The position numbers and the translations under genes are program-made. The notes below the pieces were generated by a model that was not told the DNA's origin, ran no database searches, and worked only from the letters and a program-made list of their open reading frames with translations. DNA of 64,000 nt from Providencia rettgeri (GTDB taxonomy: Bacteria > Pseudomonadota > Gammaproteobacteria > Enterobacterales > Enterobacteriaceae), in assembly GCF_013255915.1 (NCBI RefSeq), contig NZ_CP053896.1:62001-126000 (forward strand). The letters are read 5' to 3'. This document shows, in pieces, positions 1-11,799 of this stretch; the first letter of the stretch is position 1; each line of letters begins with the position of its first letter.

Positions 1-2514
<2,514 letters not shown>

Positions 2515-2658
2515 GACAACACCGAAGGTGTTTTAGAGAGATTGAGTTGTTTTCAAGAAAGAGTGAGAAGCCAAAAGGTGAAGGACACGCAGCTTGTTTG
2601 AGATTGAAGTTCTGGTTTAACAACAGCGAAAGCGGGTTAAACGGGAACAAACAGAATT

Positions 2659-2778
2659 TGTCTGGCGGCAATAGCGCGGTGGTCCCACCTGACCCCATGC
2701 CGAACTCAGCAGTGAAACGCCGTAGCGCCGATGGTAGTGTGGGGTCTCCCCATGTGAGAGTAGGGAACTGCCAGACAT
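2659..2778 (+). rRNA. rrf: 5S ribosomal RNA
   Basis: A 120-nt gene matching the enterobacterial 5S pattern. It starts TGTCTGGCGG and ends CCAGACAT, so the two ends pair as helix I. The internal conserved stretch CCCCATGCCGAACTCAG and the loop around GATGGTAGTGTGGGG are present. It follows 23S by 144 bp and precedes a strong terminator, so it is the last gene of this rRNA operon. No distal tRNA is visible. Confidence 0.97.
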
Positions 2779-2790
2779 TAAATTAGTGAG

Positions 2791-2817
2791 AAAGCCACCC
2801 ATTGGGTGGCTTTTTTG
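2791..2817 (+). terminator. Rho-independent terminator of the rRNA operon
   Basis: GCCACCC and GGGTGGC form a stem around a short ATT-type loop, followed by six T. It lies 13 bp after 5S, where rRNA operons normally end. Confidence 0.9.
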
Positions 2818-2820
2818 CGT

Positions 2821-4052
2821 TTGGAGAAAAAAGAAAAACAGTGGATGTTGAGGTTAGGTGGGGTGCCTAAGCTTTAGTTCCTCAGTTCCTTAATGCTTTA
2901 CTCCCTAATTTTAATCCCCTCTTCATCTCTTTTAGCTACTTTTAGGGCTCTCTCTATCTATCACCATCATTAATGAGCGTGCGTGATGCAAAGTAGTGAG
3001 TAACAGCTCACAGGTTGTTTAGGGTAGCGGAATTTTAAGAATATCACGAGAGTACTGTGGATTGGATGTTTGCCCATCACGGTGATGAATGACATCGCTT
3101 GAGCCAAAGTAGTCAGTAACAACTCACTTGTTGAAAGGGCGGTGGCTGTTGGCGATGGTGGGATGACAGGGGTAGGAGAAGCAGTGGGGGAGAAGCGGTT
3201 GTATTGGTGTGCTGAATGGATATTTTAAATGCAAAGTAGTAAGTAACAACTCACCTCTCTTTTTAGCCGTATAGGGAATGGGCGAGGAGGGTAGGAGGAA
3301 AACTCAATTCCTTGTATTTAAGTGATAAATGTGATTAAGAAACATAAAGTAGCAAGTAAAAGCTCATAAATTGTGATGACAAAGAATATATATTTAGTGA
3401 TGACTATATTTCAGGTTTCGTAATTATTGTATTGGGATATTGAGATGGTAAATGTAATTGAAGGGGGCAAAATAGTAAATAACAGCTTTACAGCAAAGGT
3501 GGTAGAGGTAGGTTAGATAAGTTTATATCTCCGAGTGCAATTGCTGTGTGATTTGACTCTCTGGTTGATAGATAATCTATGATCTATTAAAAATAATAAT
3601 GACTTAACGAAATTATCTGACAGGATTATTCTTAACTTGCCCTATAATGTTTATAGTTTTAATGGTTTTTATGGTGTTAATTAAGTAACCCAAGTAAGTC
3701 ATTATTTGAACAATAAATTCATTAATATCAATAGATAAAAATAAAATAACCAATTTTACTCATAAATAAATTAACTATTTTGTTTGTATATTTTTAATGA
3801 ATAAGCGCACGATTATTTATTTTTTTATATAAAAATTGTTAAATTGATGTTTCAATTTCTTACATTTATACTGTGTTAGGTAGTTAATAGTATATCCAGC
3901 TATCACGTTACCGATGAAGTTTGCTTATAAGTGAAATTTTCAAAGGAAAGAAACTTACATCCAGATATGAAAGATAGGCCAGCTAAGCAAGTTATACCTT
4001 TTAATGAATGGTATTTCGTGTAAACAATATTTGTATAGCAAAGGTGGGTCAG
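2821..4052. other. Gene-free region downstream of the rRNA operon
   Basis: About 1.2 kb with no convincing coding frame. The first half (to about 3500) has moderate GC and carries five spaced copies of one short motif (see the repeat entry). The second half, about 3540-4000, is very AT-rich and probably supplies the promoter of the membrane-protein gene at 4053. No tRNA or insertion sequence was recognised. Confidence 0.6.
2988..3490 (+). repeat. Five spaced degenerate copies of a ~24-bp motif
   Basis: The copies lie at 2988-3011, 3104-3127, 3231-3254, 3344-3366 and 3467-3490. The core consensus is close to AAAGTAGTAAGTAACAACTC, preceded by GC and followed by AC. Start-to-start distances are 116, 127, 113 and 123 bp. 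The first three copies are nearly identical and the last two are more diverged. The ~90-100 bp between copies is not obviously related from one interval to the next. It is not a CRISPR array: the intervals are too long and the repeats too divergent. The function is unknown. Confidence 0.7.
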
Positions 4053-4481
4053 ATGAATAAATCAAAAAGCGCTAATCATCGAATTTTCGACCAAATTATT
4101 TCTGTAAATAAACAGAAAGAAAATGAATTTAATAATGGGCAAGACGGTGCAACTATTCTTTCTTTATTAGTGATGTTTTTTGTTCCTTTTTTACTGTTAA
4201 ATACAGTGAGAAATACCCTTGGCATTGACTATAGCTTTGTCACTGTCATTGGAATGCTCGCTATCAGTGGGTTGATTACAGTAGTGCTGTATAAAAAATT
4301 AAAACTAGGTTCCCGATTCGCAGATAAAAATATTGTATTAGACCAGTTACTTTCTCGTTATACGCCGAAAAACAAGCAAGAATTTAAAAAATTACAAGAA
4401 GAAAGAAAAACAAGTTCAGCAGAGTTTTATTCATTAGTAGAAAATTGGGCTGATGTAGAAAGACAACACTATGCAAGATAG
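4053..4481 (+). CDS. Hypothetical two-helix membrane protein
   Basis: A 142-residue protein I do not recognise. It has a hydrophilic N-terminus of about 30 residues, two predicted membrane helices (about 32-50 and 57-80), then a charged cytoplasmic-looking tail rich in Lys and Glu that could be helical. The start at 4053 is chosen because AAGGTGG lies just upstream; an in-frame start 45 bp earlier has no such site. It stands alone between the rRNA operon and the convergent acetate operon, and has its own terminator. Possible roles are not indicated by motifs. Confidence 0.75.
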   Translation: MNKSKSANHRIFDQIISVNKQKENEFNNGQDGATILSLLVMFFVPFLLLNTVRNTLGIDYSFVTVIGMLAISGLITVVLYKKLKLGSRFADKNIVLDQLLSRYTPKNKQEFKKLQEERKTSSAEFYSLVENWADVERQHYAR

Positions 4482-4525
4482 TATCGAATAACGAAAACAA
4501 AAATAAGTTCTTCAATGTTATTAAT

Positions 4526-4563
4526 ATCCTTCTTTTCTCTACGTAGAAAGAAGGATTTTTTAT
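4526..4563 (+). terminator. Terminator of the hypothetical membrane-protein gene
   Basis: ATCCTTCTTTTCT pairs with AGAAAGAAGGAT (one bulged base) around CTACGT, followed by a T-run. It lies 45 bp after the stop codon at 4481. Confidence 0.75.
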
Positions 4564-4697
4564 ATAAAACTTCTGATAAAAAGAGTTAAATATACTATCA
4601 ACTTCTTTATGTGATTTGATTTATCCTATTGATTTATAGGGTAATCTCAAGAGAAATAATGATGAAACTAAAAGAGGTTTAAATAAACTATTAATAA

Positions 4698-4724
4698 AAA
4701 ACGGCTCGATACACTGAGCCGTTT
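4698..4724 (-). terminator. Terminator of the acs-yjcH-actP transcript
   Basis: AAACGGCTC and GAGCCGTTT form a 9-bp stem with an 8-nt loop. On the minus strand it is followed by a T-rich run, 22 bp past the actP stop codon. Confidence 0.8.
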
Positions 4725-4745
4725 GGTGTGGCAATAAAGTTAGGT

Positions 4746-6395
4746 TTAGTGTGATTTACCCTGCTCAATACCGAGTCCAATTTGTGAACGAACAAATTGC
4801 TCTTTAAAGCGCTCTCTTTCCATTTTTCCTTGTTCTGAATTATCTGTTACAGAGAATAGCCATGAAGCAACAAATGCAACAATCATGGAGAAGAAGGCTG
4901 GGTACTCATATGGATAGATTGGTTTTTCATGGTGAAGAATACTGACCCAGATGGTTGGTCCTAAAATCATTAAAACAACAGCAGTAATTAGCCCTAACCA
5001 ACCGCCAGCCAATGCACCGCGAGTTGTCAGCTTACGCCAGTACATCGACAGTAAAATGATTGGGAAGTTACAACTAGCCGCAATAGAGAATGCTAAGCCG
5101 ACCATGAAGGCAATGTTTTGTTTTTCAAACAAAATACCGAGGCCAATTGCAACAAAACCTAAGATAACAACGGTAATTTTAGAGACACGTAATTCATCTT
5201 TTTCATCCGCTTTACCATTTTTCATTGCCATCGCATATAGGTCATGAGAAACCGCGGAGGCGCCTGCTAAGGTTAAACCAGCAACAACAGCAAGGATAGT
5301 GGCGAATGCAACTGCAGAAATAAAGCCTAAGAAGAAATTGCCACCGACGGCATCTGCAAGGTGAACAGCAGCCATGTTTGTTCCACCGATAAGTGCTCCA
5401 GTAGCATCTTTAAATGCAGGATTGGAACTGACTAGAACGATGGCACCAAAACCAATAATAAAGGTTAAGATGTAAAAGTAACCGATAAATCCAGTGGCAT
5501 AGAACACACTTTTACGAGCTTCTTTAGCGTCACTAACGGTGAAGAATCGCATAATAATGTGAGGGAGGCCAGCGGTACCAAACATCAATGCAAGACCAAG
5601 GGATAAGGCGGATATTGGGTCGGAAACCAGTCCTCCTGGGCTCATAATGGCAATACCATTTTTATGAACTTCAACGGCTTCTTTAAATAAGGTATTAAAG
5701 TTAAAGCCAACATGCTTCATAACCATAACGGCCATGAATGTTGCACCCGCTAATAACAAGATGGCTTTAATAATTTGCACCCAAGTTGTGGCTAACATTC
5801 CACCAAATAGGACATATAGCACCATCAATATACCCACAATAACAACCGCGACGTGGTAATTGAGACCAAATAACAATTCAATTAATTTACCCGCACCAAC
5901 CATTTGAGCAATAAGATACAGTGCAACAACAACCAGAGAGCCAACCGCAGATAGAATACGAATTGGTCTTTGTTTTAATCGATAAGAAGCAACATCAGCG
6001 AAGGTATAGCGACCTAAATTACGTAAGCGCTCGGCAATTAAGAATAGAATGATCGGCCAGCCAATTAAGAAGCCAATCGAGTAGATTAAGCCATCATAGC
6101 CAGAGGTATAAACCAGAGCAGAGATCCCTAAGAAGGAGGCAGCAGACATAAAGTCACCCGCGATAGCCATCCCGTTTTGGAAACCGGTAATTTTCCCGCC
6201 CGCAGTGTAGTAATCAGAGCGAGAACGCGTTCTTTTTGACGCCCAGTAGGTAATATATAAAGTGAAGCCGACAAACAGTAAGAACATCACAATCGCCTGA
6301 ATATTTACAGGCTGGCGTTCAACATCCCCTGTCAATGCATCAGAAAACGCCATTGATGAGGTAAAAAAGAGAATGAGTGAGAGCAATATTTTCAT
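4746..6395 (-). CDS. actP: Cation/acetate symporter ActP
   Basis: A sodium:solute symporter (SSS) family permease that imports acetate and other short-chain carboxylates with a cation. The 549-residue length is the family norm. It has an N-terminal signal-like segment (about 1-18), then about 13 strongly hydrophobic segments through the inner membrane, including the conserved Gly-rich helices typical of the family, and a charged C-terminal tail. Its start overlaps the end of yjcH by 4 bp, so the two are translationally coupled. It is the last gene of the acs-yjcH-actP acetate-scavenging cluster, the same order as in E. coli. Confidence 0.95.
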   Translation of the reverse strand: MKILLSLILFFTSSMAFSDALTGDVERQPVNIQAIVMFLLFVGFTLYITYWASKRTRSRSDYYTAGGKITGFQNGMAIAGDFMSAASFLGISALVYTSGYDGLIYSIGFLIGWPIILFLIAERLRNLGRYTFADVASYRLKQRPIRILSAVGSLVVVALYLIAQMVGAGKLIELLFGLNYHVAVVIVGILMVLYVLFGGMLATTWVQIIKAILLLAGATFMAVMVMKHVGFNFNTLFKEAVEVHKNGIAIMSPGGLVSDPISALSLGLALMFGTAGLPHIIMRFFTVSDAKEARKSVFYATGFIGYFYILTFIIGFGAIVLVSSNPAFKDATGALIGGTNMAAVHLADAVGGNFFLGFISAVAFATILAVVAGLTLAGASAVSHDLYAMAMKNGKADEKDELRVSKITVVILGFVAIGLGILFEKQNIAFMVGLAFSIAASCNFPIILLSMYWRKLTTRGALAGGWLGLITAVVLMILGPTIWVSILHHEKPIYPYEYPAFFSMIVAFVASWLFSVTDNSEQGKMERERFKEQFVRSQIGLGIEQGKSH

Positions 6396-6703
6396 TTTTC
6401 TACCTCTTTTAAAATTTCTGCCGTTAAGCGGTCATATTCACCGTTGGCTCGGATGACGTAAAGCCCAGTGAGTACAAACGAAATGACGATTAGCCCTACA
6501 CCAACAGGGATCCCTCTTGTTATGTATGAACCTTCGGATATTGGTGTTCCAAGCCAGCTTGGGTCAAAAGCGATAAGAAAAATAAAACCCACATACAGCA
6601 CGAGCGTTATTGCAGATAACAACCATGAAAAGCGACTACGTTTCCTAACCAGTTCTTGAAAGCGAGGGTTATCCTCTACCTTTTCGTAAGCAGTAGCATT
6701 CAT
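6392..6703 (-). CDS. yjcH: DUF485 inner-membrane protein YjcH
   Basis: A 103-residue protein with two membrane helices (about 29-49 and 66-86) flanked by charged ends, the layout of the DUF485 family. In enterobacteria this gene always sits between acs and actP and is thought to help the acetate permease, though its mechanism is not established. The 4-bp overlap with actP supports joint expression. The 195-bp gap to acs is mostly filled by a palindromic repeat element, which may affect how far acs transcription reads through. Confidence 0.92.
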   Translation of the reverse strand: MNATAYEKVEDNPRFQELVRKRSRFSWLLSAITLVLYVGFIFLIAFDPSWLGTPISEGSYITRGIPVGVGLIVISFVLTGLYVIRANGEYDRLTAEILKEVEK

Positions 6704-6721
6704 CAGAGTTCTCCTCTGTTA

Positions 6722-6844
6722 TACTCGTCATACTTCAAGTTGCAGCTTTGTTGACTGCACTCACTCACACGAGTCACATACTTATGTATGCTCCTCGTGT
6801 TTCGTTCGCTTGTCGCCTAGCTGCACCTCGAATTATTTAGAGTA
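6722..6844. repeat. Palindromic MITE-like intergenic repeat (~123 bp)
   Basis: An imperfect inverted repeat between acs and yjcH. The 25-bp outer arms (6722-6746 and 6820-6844) match at about 19 positions when one is reverse-complemented. Inside are nested arms CACGAG/CTCGTG and CATAC/GTATG around the centre. The TACTTCAAGTTGCAGC-type end resembles dispersed palindromic repeats known from several Enterobacterales genomes; this identity is from memory and not searched. As RNA it would fold into a long hairpin within the acs-yjcH-actP message. Confidence 0.7.
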
Positions 6845-6898
6845 AACCATCTTGTTGGGATGTATGTAAGGCCGCCTCTATGAGTTGGCCTTTTGGCG

Positions 6899-8854
6899 TT
6901 ATGACATACTCATAGACTGTTTTTCTTCGAGTAGTTTTTCGACAACACCTGGATCAGCCAGAGTGGAGGTATCTCCGAAATTACTGGTGTCTCCTGATGC
7001 AATTTTTCGTAGGATGCGACGCATGATTTTACCGGAACGGGTTTTGGGTAGTGAATCCGTCCAGTGAAGTACATCCGGGGTGGCAATAGGGCCGATTTCC
7101 TTACGAACCCAGTTGCGAACTTCGGTGTATAGCTCTGGTGATGGCTCAACCCCAGATATTAATGTGACATAAGCATAGATTGCTTGGCCTTTAATATTAT
7201 GAGGAATACCGACCACGGCAGCTTCAGCCACTTTCGGATGTGCAACGAGCGCTGATTCTATTTCTGCGGTACCTAAACGGTGGCCCGAAATATTCAGTAC
7301 ATCGTCAACACGGCCAGTGATCCAGTAATAACCATCTTCATCACGACGAGCACCATCACCACTAAAGTACATGCCTTTAAAGGTTGAGAAATAGGTTTGC
7401 TCGAAGCGTTCGTGATCGCCGAATAAGGTTCGGGCTTGGCCCGGCCATGAATCAACAATCACTAAGTTACCTTCTGTGGCGCCTTCGATAGGTTCACCAA
7501 GGTTATCGACTAATGCAGGGCGAACACCAAAGAATGGCAATGTTGCAGACCCTGGCTTTAACATGGTTGCCCCTGGAAGTGGTGTGATCATGAAACCACC
7601 TGTTTCGGTTTGCCACCATGTATCGACAACAGGGCAGCGGCTGTTACCAATTTTTTTATAGAACCATTCCCAAGCTTCAGGGTTAATGGGTTCCCCCACG
7701 GAGCCGAGAATTCGTAATGAGCTGCGATCTGTACCTTCAATGGCTTTATCGCCTTCGGCCATTAATGCGCGGATAGCCGTTGGGGCAGTATAAAGGATAT
7801 TGACTTGGTGTTTATCAACCACTTGGCTCATTCGGTTAACTGCTGGGTAATTAGGTACCCCTTCGAACATTAATGTTTTAGCGCCATTGGATAATGGCCC
7901 ATATAACAAATAGCTATGGCCTGTTACCCAGCCTACATCTGCAGTACACCAATAGACTTCACCTGGATGGTAGTCGAAGGTGTATTTAAATGTCAGTGTG
8001 GCATAGACTAAATAACCGCCAGTGGTATGCAGAACGCCTTTCGGTTTACCTGTAGAGCCTGAGGTATATAGGATGAACAGCGGGTCTTCTGCGTTGATTT
8101 CTTCTGGAGGGCAATCTGCACTGACGCCTTTGATGACGTCGTGCCACCAGAGATCACGGCCTTCTATCCAGCTCGGCGCGTTGCCTGTGCGTTGGTAAAC
8201 AATCACATTAGAAACCGTTGTGACTTGTGGGTTGGCGAGTGCGTCATCCACATTTTTCTTTAATGGAATTGCGCGGCCAGCACGTAAGCCTTCATCTGCA
8301 GTGATGATGAGCTTCGCTTTACAGTCGATAACGCGACCAGAGACCGCCTCAGGGGAGAAACCAGCAAAAATGACCGTATGTATAGCACCAATACGAGCAC
8401 AAGCTAGCATCGCGACAGCAGCTTCGACAACCATCGGCATGTAAATGGCGACGACATCACCTTTACGGATCCCTTGTTGTTTTAGGACATTAGCAAACTG
8501 ACAAACATCATGGTGCAGTTCGCGGTAAGTGACATTTTTTGACGATGAAGGGTCATCGCCTTCCCAAATAATCGCAGTTTGGTCGCCTTTTTCAGCCAGA
8601 TGGCGATCCAAACAGTTAGCACTTAAATTTAATGTACCGTCTTCAAACCAGCGGATATCGATGTGCCCGGGGTCAAAAGAGGTGTTTTTAACACGAGTGT
8701 ACGGTTTAATCCAATCAACGATTTTTCCTTTTTCGCCCCAAAATCCTTCAGGGTCTTGAATCGAGCGTTGGTACTCATCGTTATACTGTTGTTCGTTTAT
8801 CAGGGCATTTTTTGCAATTTCAGCAGGAACGGGATGTTTAGTTATTTGAGTCAT
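6899..8854 (-). CDS. acs: Acetyl-coenzyme A synthetase
   Basis: Makes acetyl-CoA from acetate, ATP and CoA via acetyl-AMP in the cytoplasm, allowing growth on low acetate. At 651 residues it is full length (E. coli 652). It has the ANL-superfamily P-loop [14 protein letters not shown] (about residue 264), the WWQTETGG motif, and the C-terminal motif [10 protein letters not shown] with the lysine that is acetylated in homologues. Upstream, divergently, lies sodA. Together with the downstream yjcH and actP it forms the acetate uptake and activation operon. In E. coli the operon is CRP-activated; I did not identify a clear CRP site here. Confidence 0.97.
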   Translation of the reverse strand: MTQITKHPVPAEIAKNALINEQQYNDEYQRSIQDPEGFWGEKGKIVDWIKPYTRVKNTSFDPGHIDIRWFEDGTLNLSANCLDRHLAEKGDQTAIIWEGDDPSSSKNVTYRELHHDVCQFANVLKQQGIRKGDVVAIYMPMVVEAAVAMLACARIGAIHTVIFAGFSPEAVSGRVIDCKAKLIITADEGLRAGRAIPLKKNVDDALANPQVTTVSNVIVYQRTGNAPSWIEGRDLWWHDVIKGVSADCPPEEINAEDPLFILYTSGSTGKPKGVLHTTGGYLVYATLTFKYTFDYHPGEVYWCTADVGWVTGHSYLLYGPLSNGAKTLMFEGVPNYPAVNRMSQVVDKHQVNILYTAPTAIRALMAEGDKAIEGTDRSSLRILGSVGEPINPEAWEWFYKKIGNSRCPVVDTWWQTETGGFMITPLPGATMLKPGSATLPFFGVRPALVDNLGEPIEGATEGNLVIVDSWPGQARTLFGDHERFEQTYFSTFKGMYFSGDGARRDEDGYYWITGRVDDVLNISGHRLGTAEIESALVAHPKVAEAAVVGIPHNIKGQAIYAYVTLISGVEPSPELYTEVRNWVRKEIGPIATPDVLHWTDSLPKTRSGKIMRRILRKIASGDTSNFGDTSTLADPGVVEKLLEEKQSMSMS

Positions 8855-9271
8855 ATTATTATCTCCTTGCAGATGTTAATACTATGTCAAAAAATGGTTA
8901 ACTAAAGCACGATTTTTAAATTTGTTTTTCTTTTGCGCGGAAGATCACGTATTAATTGTAATGAGATTTGCAGGATTATCATTTGATGCTAAATGTCAAA
9001 TTGATATATAAATCTAAAAATATAATAAAAGGTAGATTTAAAGAAAAATAAATGGCGGGGTTGTTGGTATTAGTTACTGAATAAACAAGTTCTCATAGCG
9101 AATATAAATATCCATACATTTCTCATGGGTTTGATAATGATTTTCATTAACAGTAAAATAACTATAATAGATAGTTATTCACAAGGTGCGAAGTTACGCA
9201 AGTGTTTACCCTATGAGCCTTGTGGTAAAAATGAGAAACATAGCGGTATTTACGTCACTGGAGACAATAAT
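8855..9271. other. Divergent promoter region between acs and sodA
   Basis: A 417-bp AT-rich gap with no gene. It must hold the acs promoter (leftward) and the sodA promoter (rightward). The one recognisable site is a Fur box at 9133-9151. The open frame that extends sodA upstream to 9125 has no ribosome-binding site and is not part of the protein. Confidence 0.6.
9133..9151 (+). promoter_or_regulatory. Fur box upstream of sodA
   Basis: GATAATGATTTTCATTAAC agrees with the 19-bp Fur consensus at 16 positions. It lies about 120 bp upstream of the sodA start. Iron-loaded Fur represses sodA in E. coli, so the same control is likely here. Confidence 0.75.
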
Positions 9272-9898
9272 ATGAGTTATACATTACCTGCTTTACCTTA
9301 TGCTTATGATGCGTTGGAACCACATTTTGACAAGCAAACCATGGAAATCCACCATACTAAGCACCATCAAACCTATGTGACTAACACCAATACAGCGTTA
9401 GAAAAACTACCTGAATTAGCAGGTTTAGATATCGATGTTCTGATTCAAAAATTAGACCAAATTCCTGCTGATCAACGTACGTTTGTTCGTAACAACGCAG
9501 GTGGCCACTCAAACCATAGTCTGTTCTGGAAAGGTTTGAAATTAGGTACTGAATTAAAAGGCGAATTAAAAGCTGCGATTGAGCGTGATTTCGGTAGCGT
9601 TGATGCATTCAAAGAACTGTTTGAAAAAGCAGCTGCAACCCGTTTCGGTTCTGGTTGGGCATGGCTGGTTCTGAAAGATGACGGTAAATTAGCTGTAGTT
9701 TCAACAGCGAACCAAGACAGCCCATTAATGGGTGAGGCTATTTCAGGCGTATCTGGTTACCCAATCATCGGTTTAGACGTATGGGAACACGCTTATTATC
9801 TGAAATTCCAAAACCGCCGTCCTGATTATATTAAAGCATTCTGGTCAGTTGTGAACTGGGATGAAGCAGCAGCACGTTTTGCAGCGAAAGCTAAATAA
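9272..9898 (+). CDS. sodA: Superoxide dismutase [Mn]
   Basis: Cytoplasmic manganese superoxide dismutase that converts superoxide to hydrogen peroxide and oxygen. The 208 residues begin [20 protein letters not shown]. The metal ligands of the family are visible: His in [12 protein letters not shown], His in NHSLFWKGL, and the Asp and His of LDVWEHAYY. The Gly-rich, Gln-containing segment fits Mn rather than Fe forms. The start at 9272 has GGAGA 8 nt upstream. It is a single gene with its own terminator and a Fur box, fitting iron-linked control. Confidence 0.97.
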   Translation: MSYTLPALPYAYDALEPHFDKQTMEIHHTKHHQTYVTNTNTALEKLPELAGLDIDVLIQKLDQIPADQRTFVRNNAGGHSNHSLFWKGLKLGTELKGELKAAIERDFGSVDAFKELFEKAAATRFGSGWAWLVLKDDGKLAVVSTANQDSPLMGEAISGVSGYPIIGLDVWEHAYYLKFQNRRPDYIKAFWSVVNWDEAAARFAAKAK

Positions 9899-9923
9899 TC
9901 TTATAAGATAACGTAATTTGCTA

Positions 9924-9953
9924 TAAGCGCAGCGTTAATGCTGCGCTTTTTTT
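9924..9953 (+). terminator. Terminator of sodA
   Basis: AAGCGCAGC pairs with GCTGCGCTT around GTTAAT and runs into seven T, 25 bp past the sodA stop. Confidence 0.9.
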
Positions 9954-10092
9954 ATGCCTACAATTTGATATCGATTCCAAAACTTTACTTTTTATTATTA
10001 AATAAAACTCATTATCATTTAAAATGTTGGTTATTAATTTATTTCAATAATGATATGGATTTAATTTTTTGATAAATAAGGAATAAATCAAA

Positions 10093-11799
10093 ATGGATTG
10101 TTTGGCAACACACTTAGTCATGGGGATTGACCTTGGGACAAGTAACAGTGCGGTAAGTTTGTGGTTAGATGGCAAATCAGTCCTAATTCCTAATCTACAA
10201 GGAAACGTTCTAACGCCTTCTGTGGTTGGTTTAGATGATGAAGGCCAGATTATCGTAGGACAAGCTGCTCATGAACGTTTACAAAGTCATCCTAATATAA
10301 CTAAAGCGAGTTTCAAACGTTATATGGGAACCGATGCCACTATAACACTAGGTAAGCTTGTATTTCGTGCTGAAGAAGTCTCCGCTTTGTTGTTACGTCA
10401 ACTTAAAGATGATGTTGAAGCATGGTTAGGTTATGCCGTCAAAGACGCCATAATTACAGTTCCTGCTTATTTTAATGACGTCCAGCGCCGCGCAGTTAAA
10501 ACAGCGGGGCAGCTTGCTGGGTTGAATGTTGTAAGGTTATTAAATGAGCCAACAGCCGCTTCACTTGCTTTTGGGTTACTCGAAAATAAAGAACATAAAT
10601 ACCTCACATTTGACCTAGGAGGGGGCACGTTTGACGTATCGATCATCGATATGTTTGAAGGCGTTATCGAAGTTTGTGCTAGTAGTGGTGATGTACGCTT
10701 AGGCGGTGATGATTTTCGTGAAGTGATTTATCAGTGGATGTTGAAAAAGTACCCCGAATTACACAAAGATCAGTTTCTGATACGGCCTGAATTATTGAAA
10801 TTGGCGGAACATCTCAAGTTAGCCTTGAGCCAAGCACCAGAATGCTATGTTTCTATGCATTGGAATGAGTCAGATTTTGAATGGAAAATGACAGAACAAG
10901 AGCTAGCTACTTGTTGTCAGCCTTTATTAGCTCGCCTTCAACAACCTATTTTACAGGCATTGCATGACTCCCGTTTTTCGCTTAATGATCTTGACGATAT
11001 ATTGCTAGTGGGAGGGGCGACACGTATGCCTCTCGTTAGACAAACCGTAGCTCGTCTTTTCGGGCGATTTCCACGGCATGATTTAAATCCTGATGAGGCA
11101 GTTGCTTTAGGGGCTGGTGTCCAAGCAGGTATGGTAATGGCAGATTGCGCTTTGGATGATATCGTTTTAACCGATGTCATGCCATTTTCATTGGGGGTTG
11201 ATACCACGAAACAGCATGGTGAGCGTTTTGAATTTGGTTACTATCTTCCTATTATCGAACGCAATAATTTCTTGCCTATCAGTAAAATGCAGGAGCTAAG
11301 TACAATTGTAGATAACCAAGAGCATATTTTACTCAAGGTATATCAAGGTGAAGCTCGCCTAGTCAAAGATAATGTTTTCCTTGGGGAATTAAAGATAGAT
11401 ATTCCTCCACGACCAGCCGGGGAAGTGACGATTGAAGTTAGGTTTACTTACACGGTTGATGGTTTACTTGAAGTTGAGTGTCATTATCAAGGTAGCCCTA
11501 AGGTTTATCGGTTATTGATTGAAAAGGTACCTGGCCAAATGAGTGAGACACAAATTTCAGCCAGCTTGGCAAAAATTGCAGGGTTAAAGCAGCATCCAAG
11601 GGATATGCCTGAAAATAGAGAATTGTTAGCCCGTTGTTCTCAATTATATGAATTCTTGCTCGGTGATGACAGACTTTGGGTCGATAAGATAACAACTGAG
11701 TTTGAGATAGCGTTAAATAGCCAAGATTTACGCTTGATCGCAACATTTCGCCAGCAAGTTGTTCAATTTTTGAAACGATATGAAAGGGATTTGCATTAA
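10093..11799 (+). CDS. hscC: Hsp70-family chaperone HscC
   Basis: A specialised DnaK paralogue, 568 residues (E. coli HscC 556). The nucleotide-binding domain opens MGIDLGTSNSAV and includes the phosphate loop LTFDLGGGTFDVSI and the adenosine motif ILLVGGATRMPLVR. A shortened substrate-binding part follows (about 380-568). The first codon has only a weak ribosome-binding site, and a start at 10120 is possible. The stop overlaps the start of the J-domain partner by one base (TAATG), so the chaperone and co-chaperone are translated together, as expected from the hscC/djl pairing in E. coli. Clients are unknown. Confidence 0.92.
   Translation: MDCLATHLVMGIDLGTSNSAVSLWLDGKSVLIPNLQGNVLTPSVVGLDDEGQIIVGQAAHERLQSHPNITKASFKRYMGTDATITLGKLVFRAEEVSALLLRQLKDDVEAWLGYAVKDAIITVPAYFNDVQRRAVKTAGQLAGLNVVRLLNEPTAASLAFGLLENKEHKYLTFDLGGGTFDVSIIDMFEGVIEVCASSGDVRLGGDDFREVIYQWMLKKYPELHKDQFLIRPELLKLAEHLKLALSQAPECYVSMHWNESDFEWKMTEQELATCCQPLLARLQQPILQALHDSRFSLNDLDDILLVGGATRMPLVRQTVARLFGRFPRHDLNPDEAVALGAGVQAGMVMADCALDDIVLTDVMPFSLGVDTTKQHGERFEFGYYLPIIERNNFLPISKMQELSTIVDNQEHILLKVYQGEARLVKDNVFLGELKIDIPPRPAGEVTIEVRFTYTVDGLLEVECHYQGSPKVYRLLIEKVPGQMSETQISASLAKIAGLKQHPRDMPENRELLARCSQLYEFLLGDDRLWVDKITTEFEIALNSQDLRLIATFRQQVVQFLKRYERDLH

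Noticed and set aside
2547-2786. Open frames across the 23S-5S spacer and 5S gene
   Set aside because: They lie in structured RNA genes; the sequence is explained by rRNA.
2988-3490. CRISPR array
   Set aside because: Repeat copies differ, spacers are ~90-100 bp and unequal, and no cas gene is near.
9125-9271. N-terminal extension of SodA
   Set aside because: The Fur box lies in it, there is no ribosome-binding site, and 208 residues from 9272 match the family.
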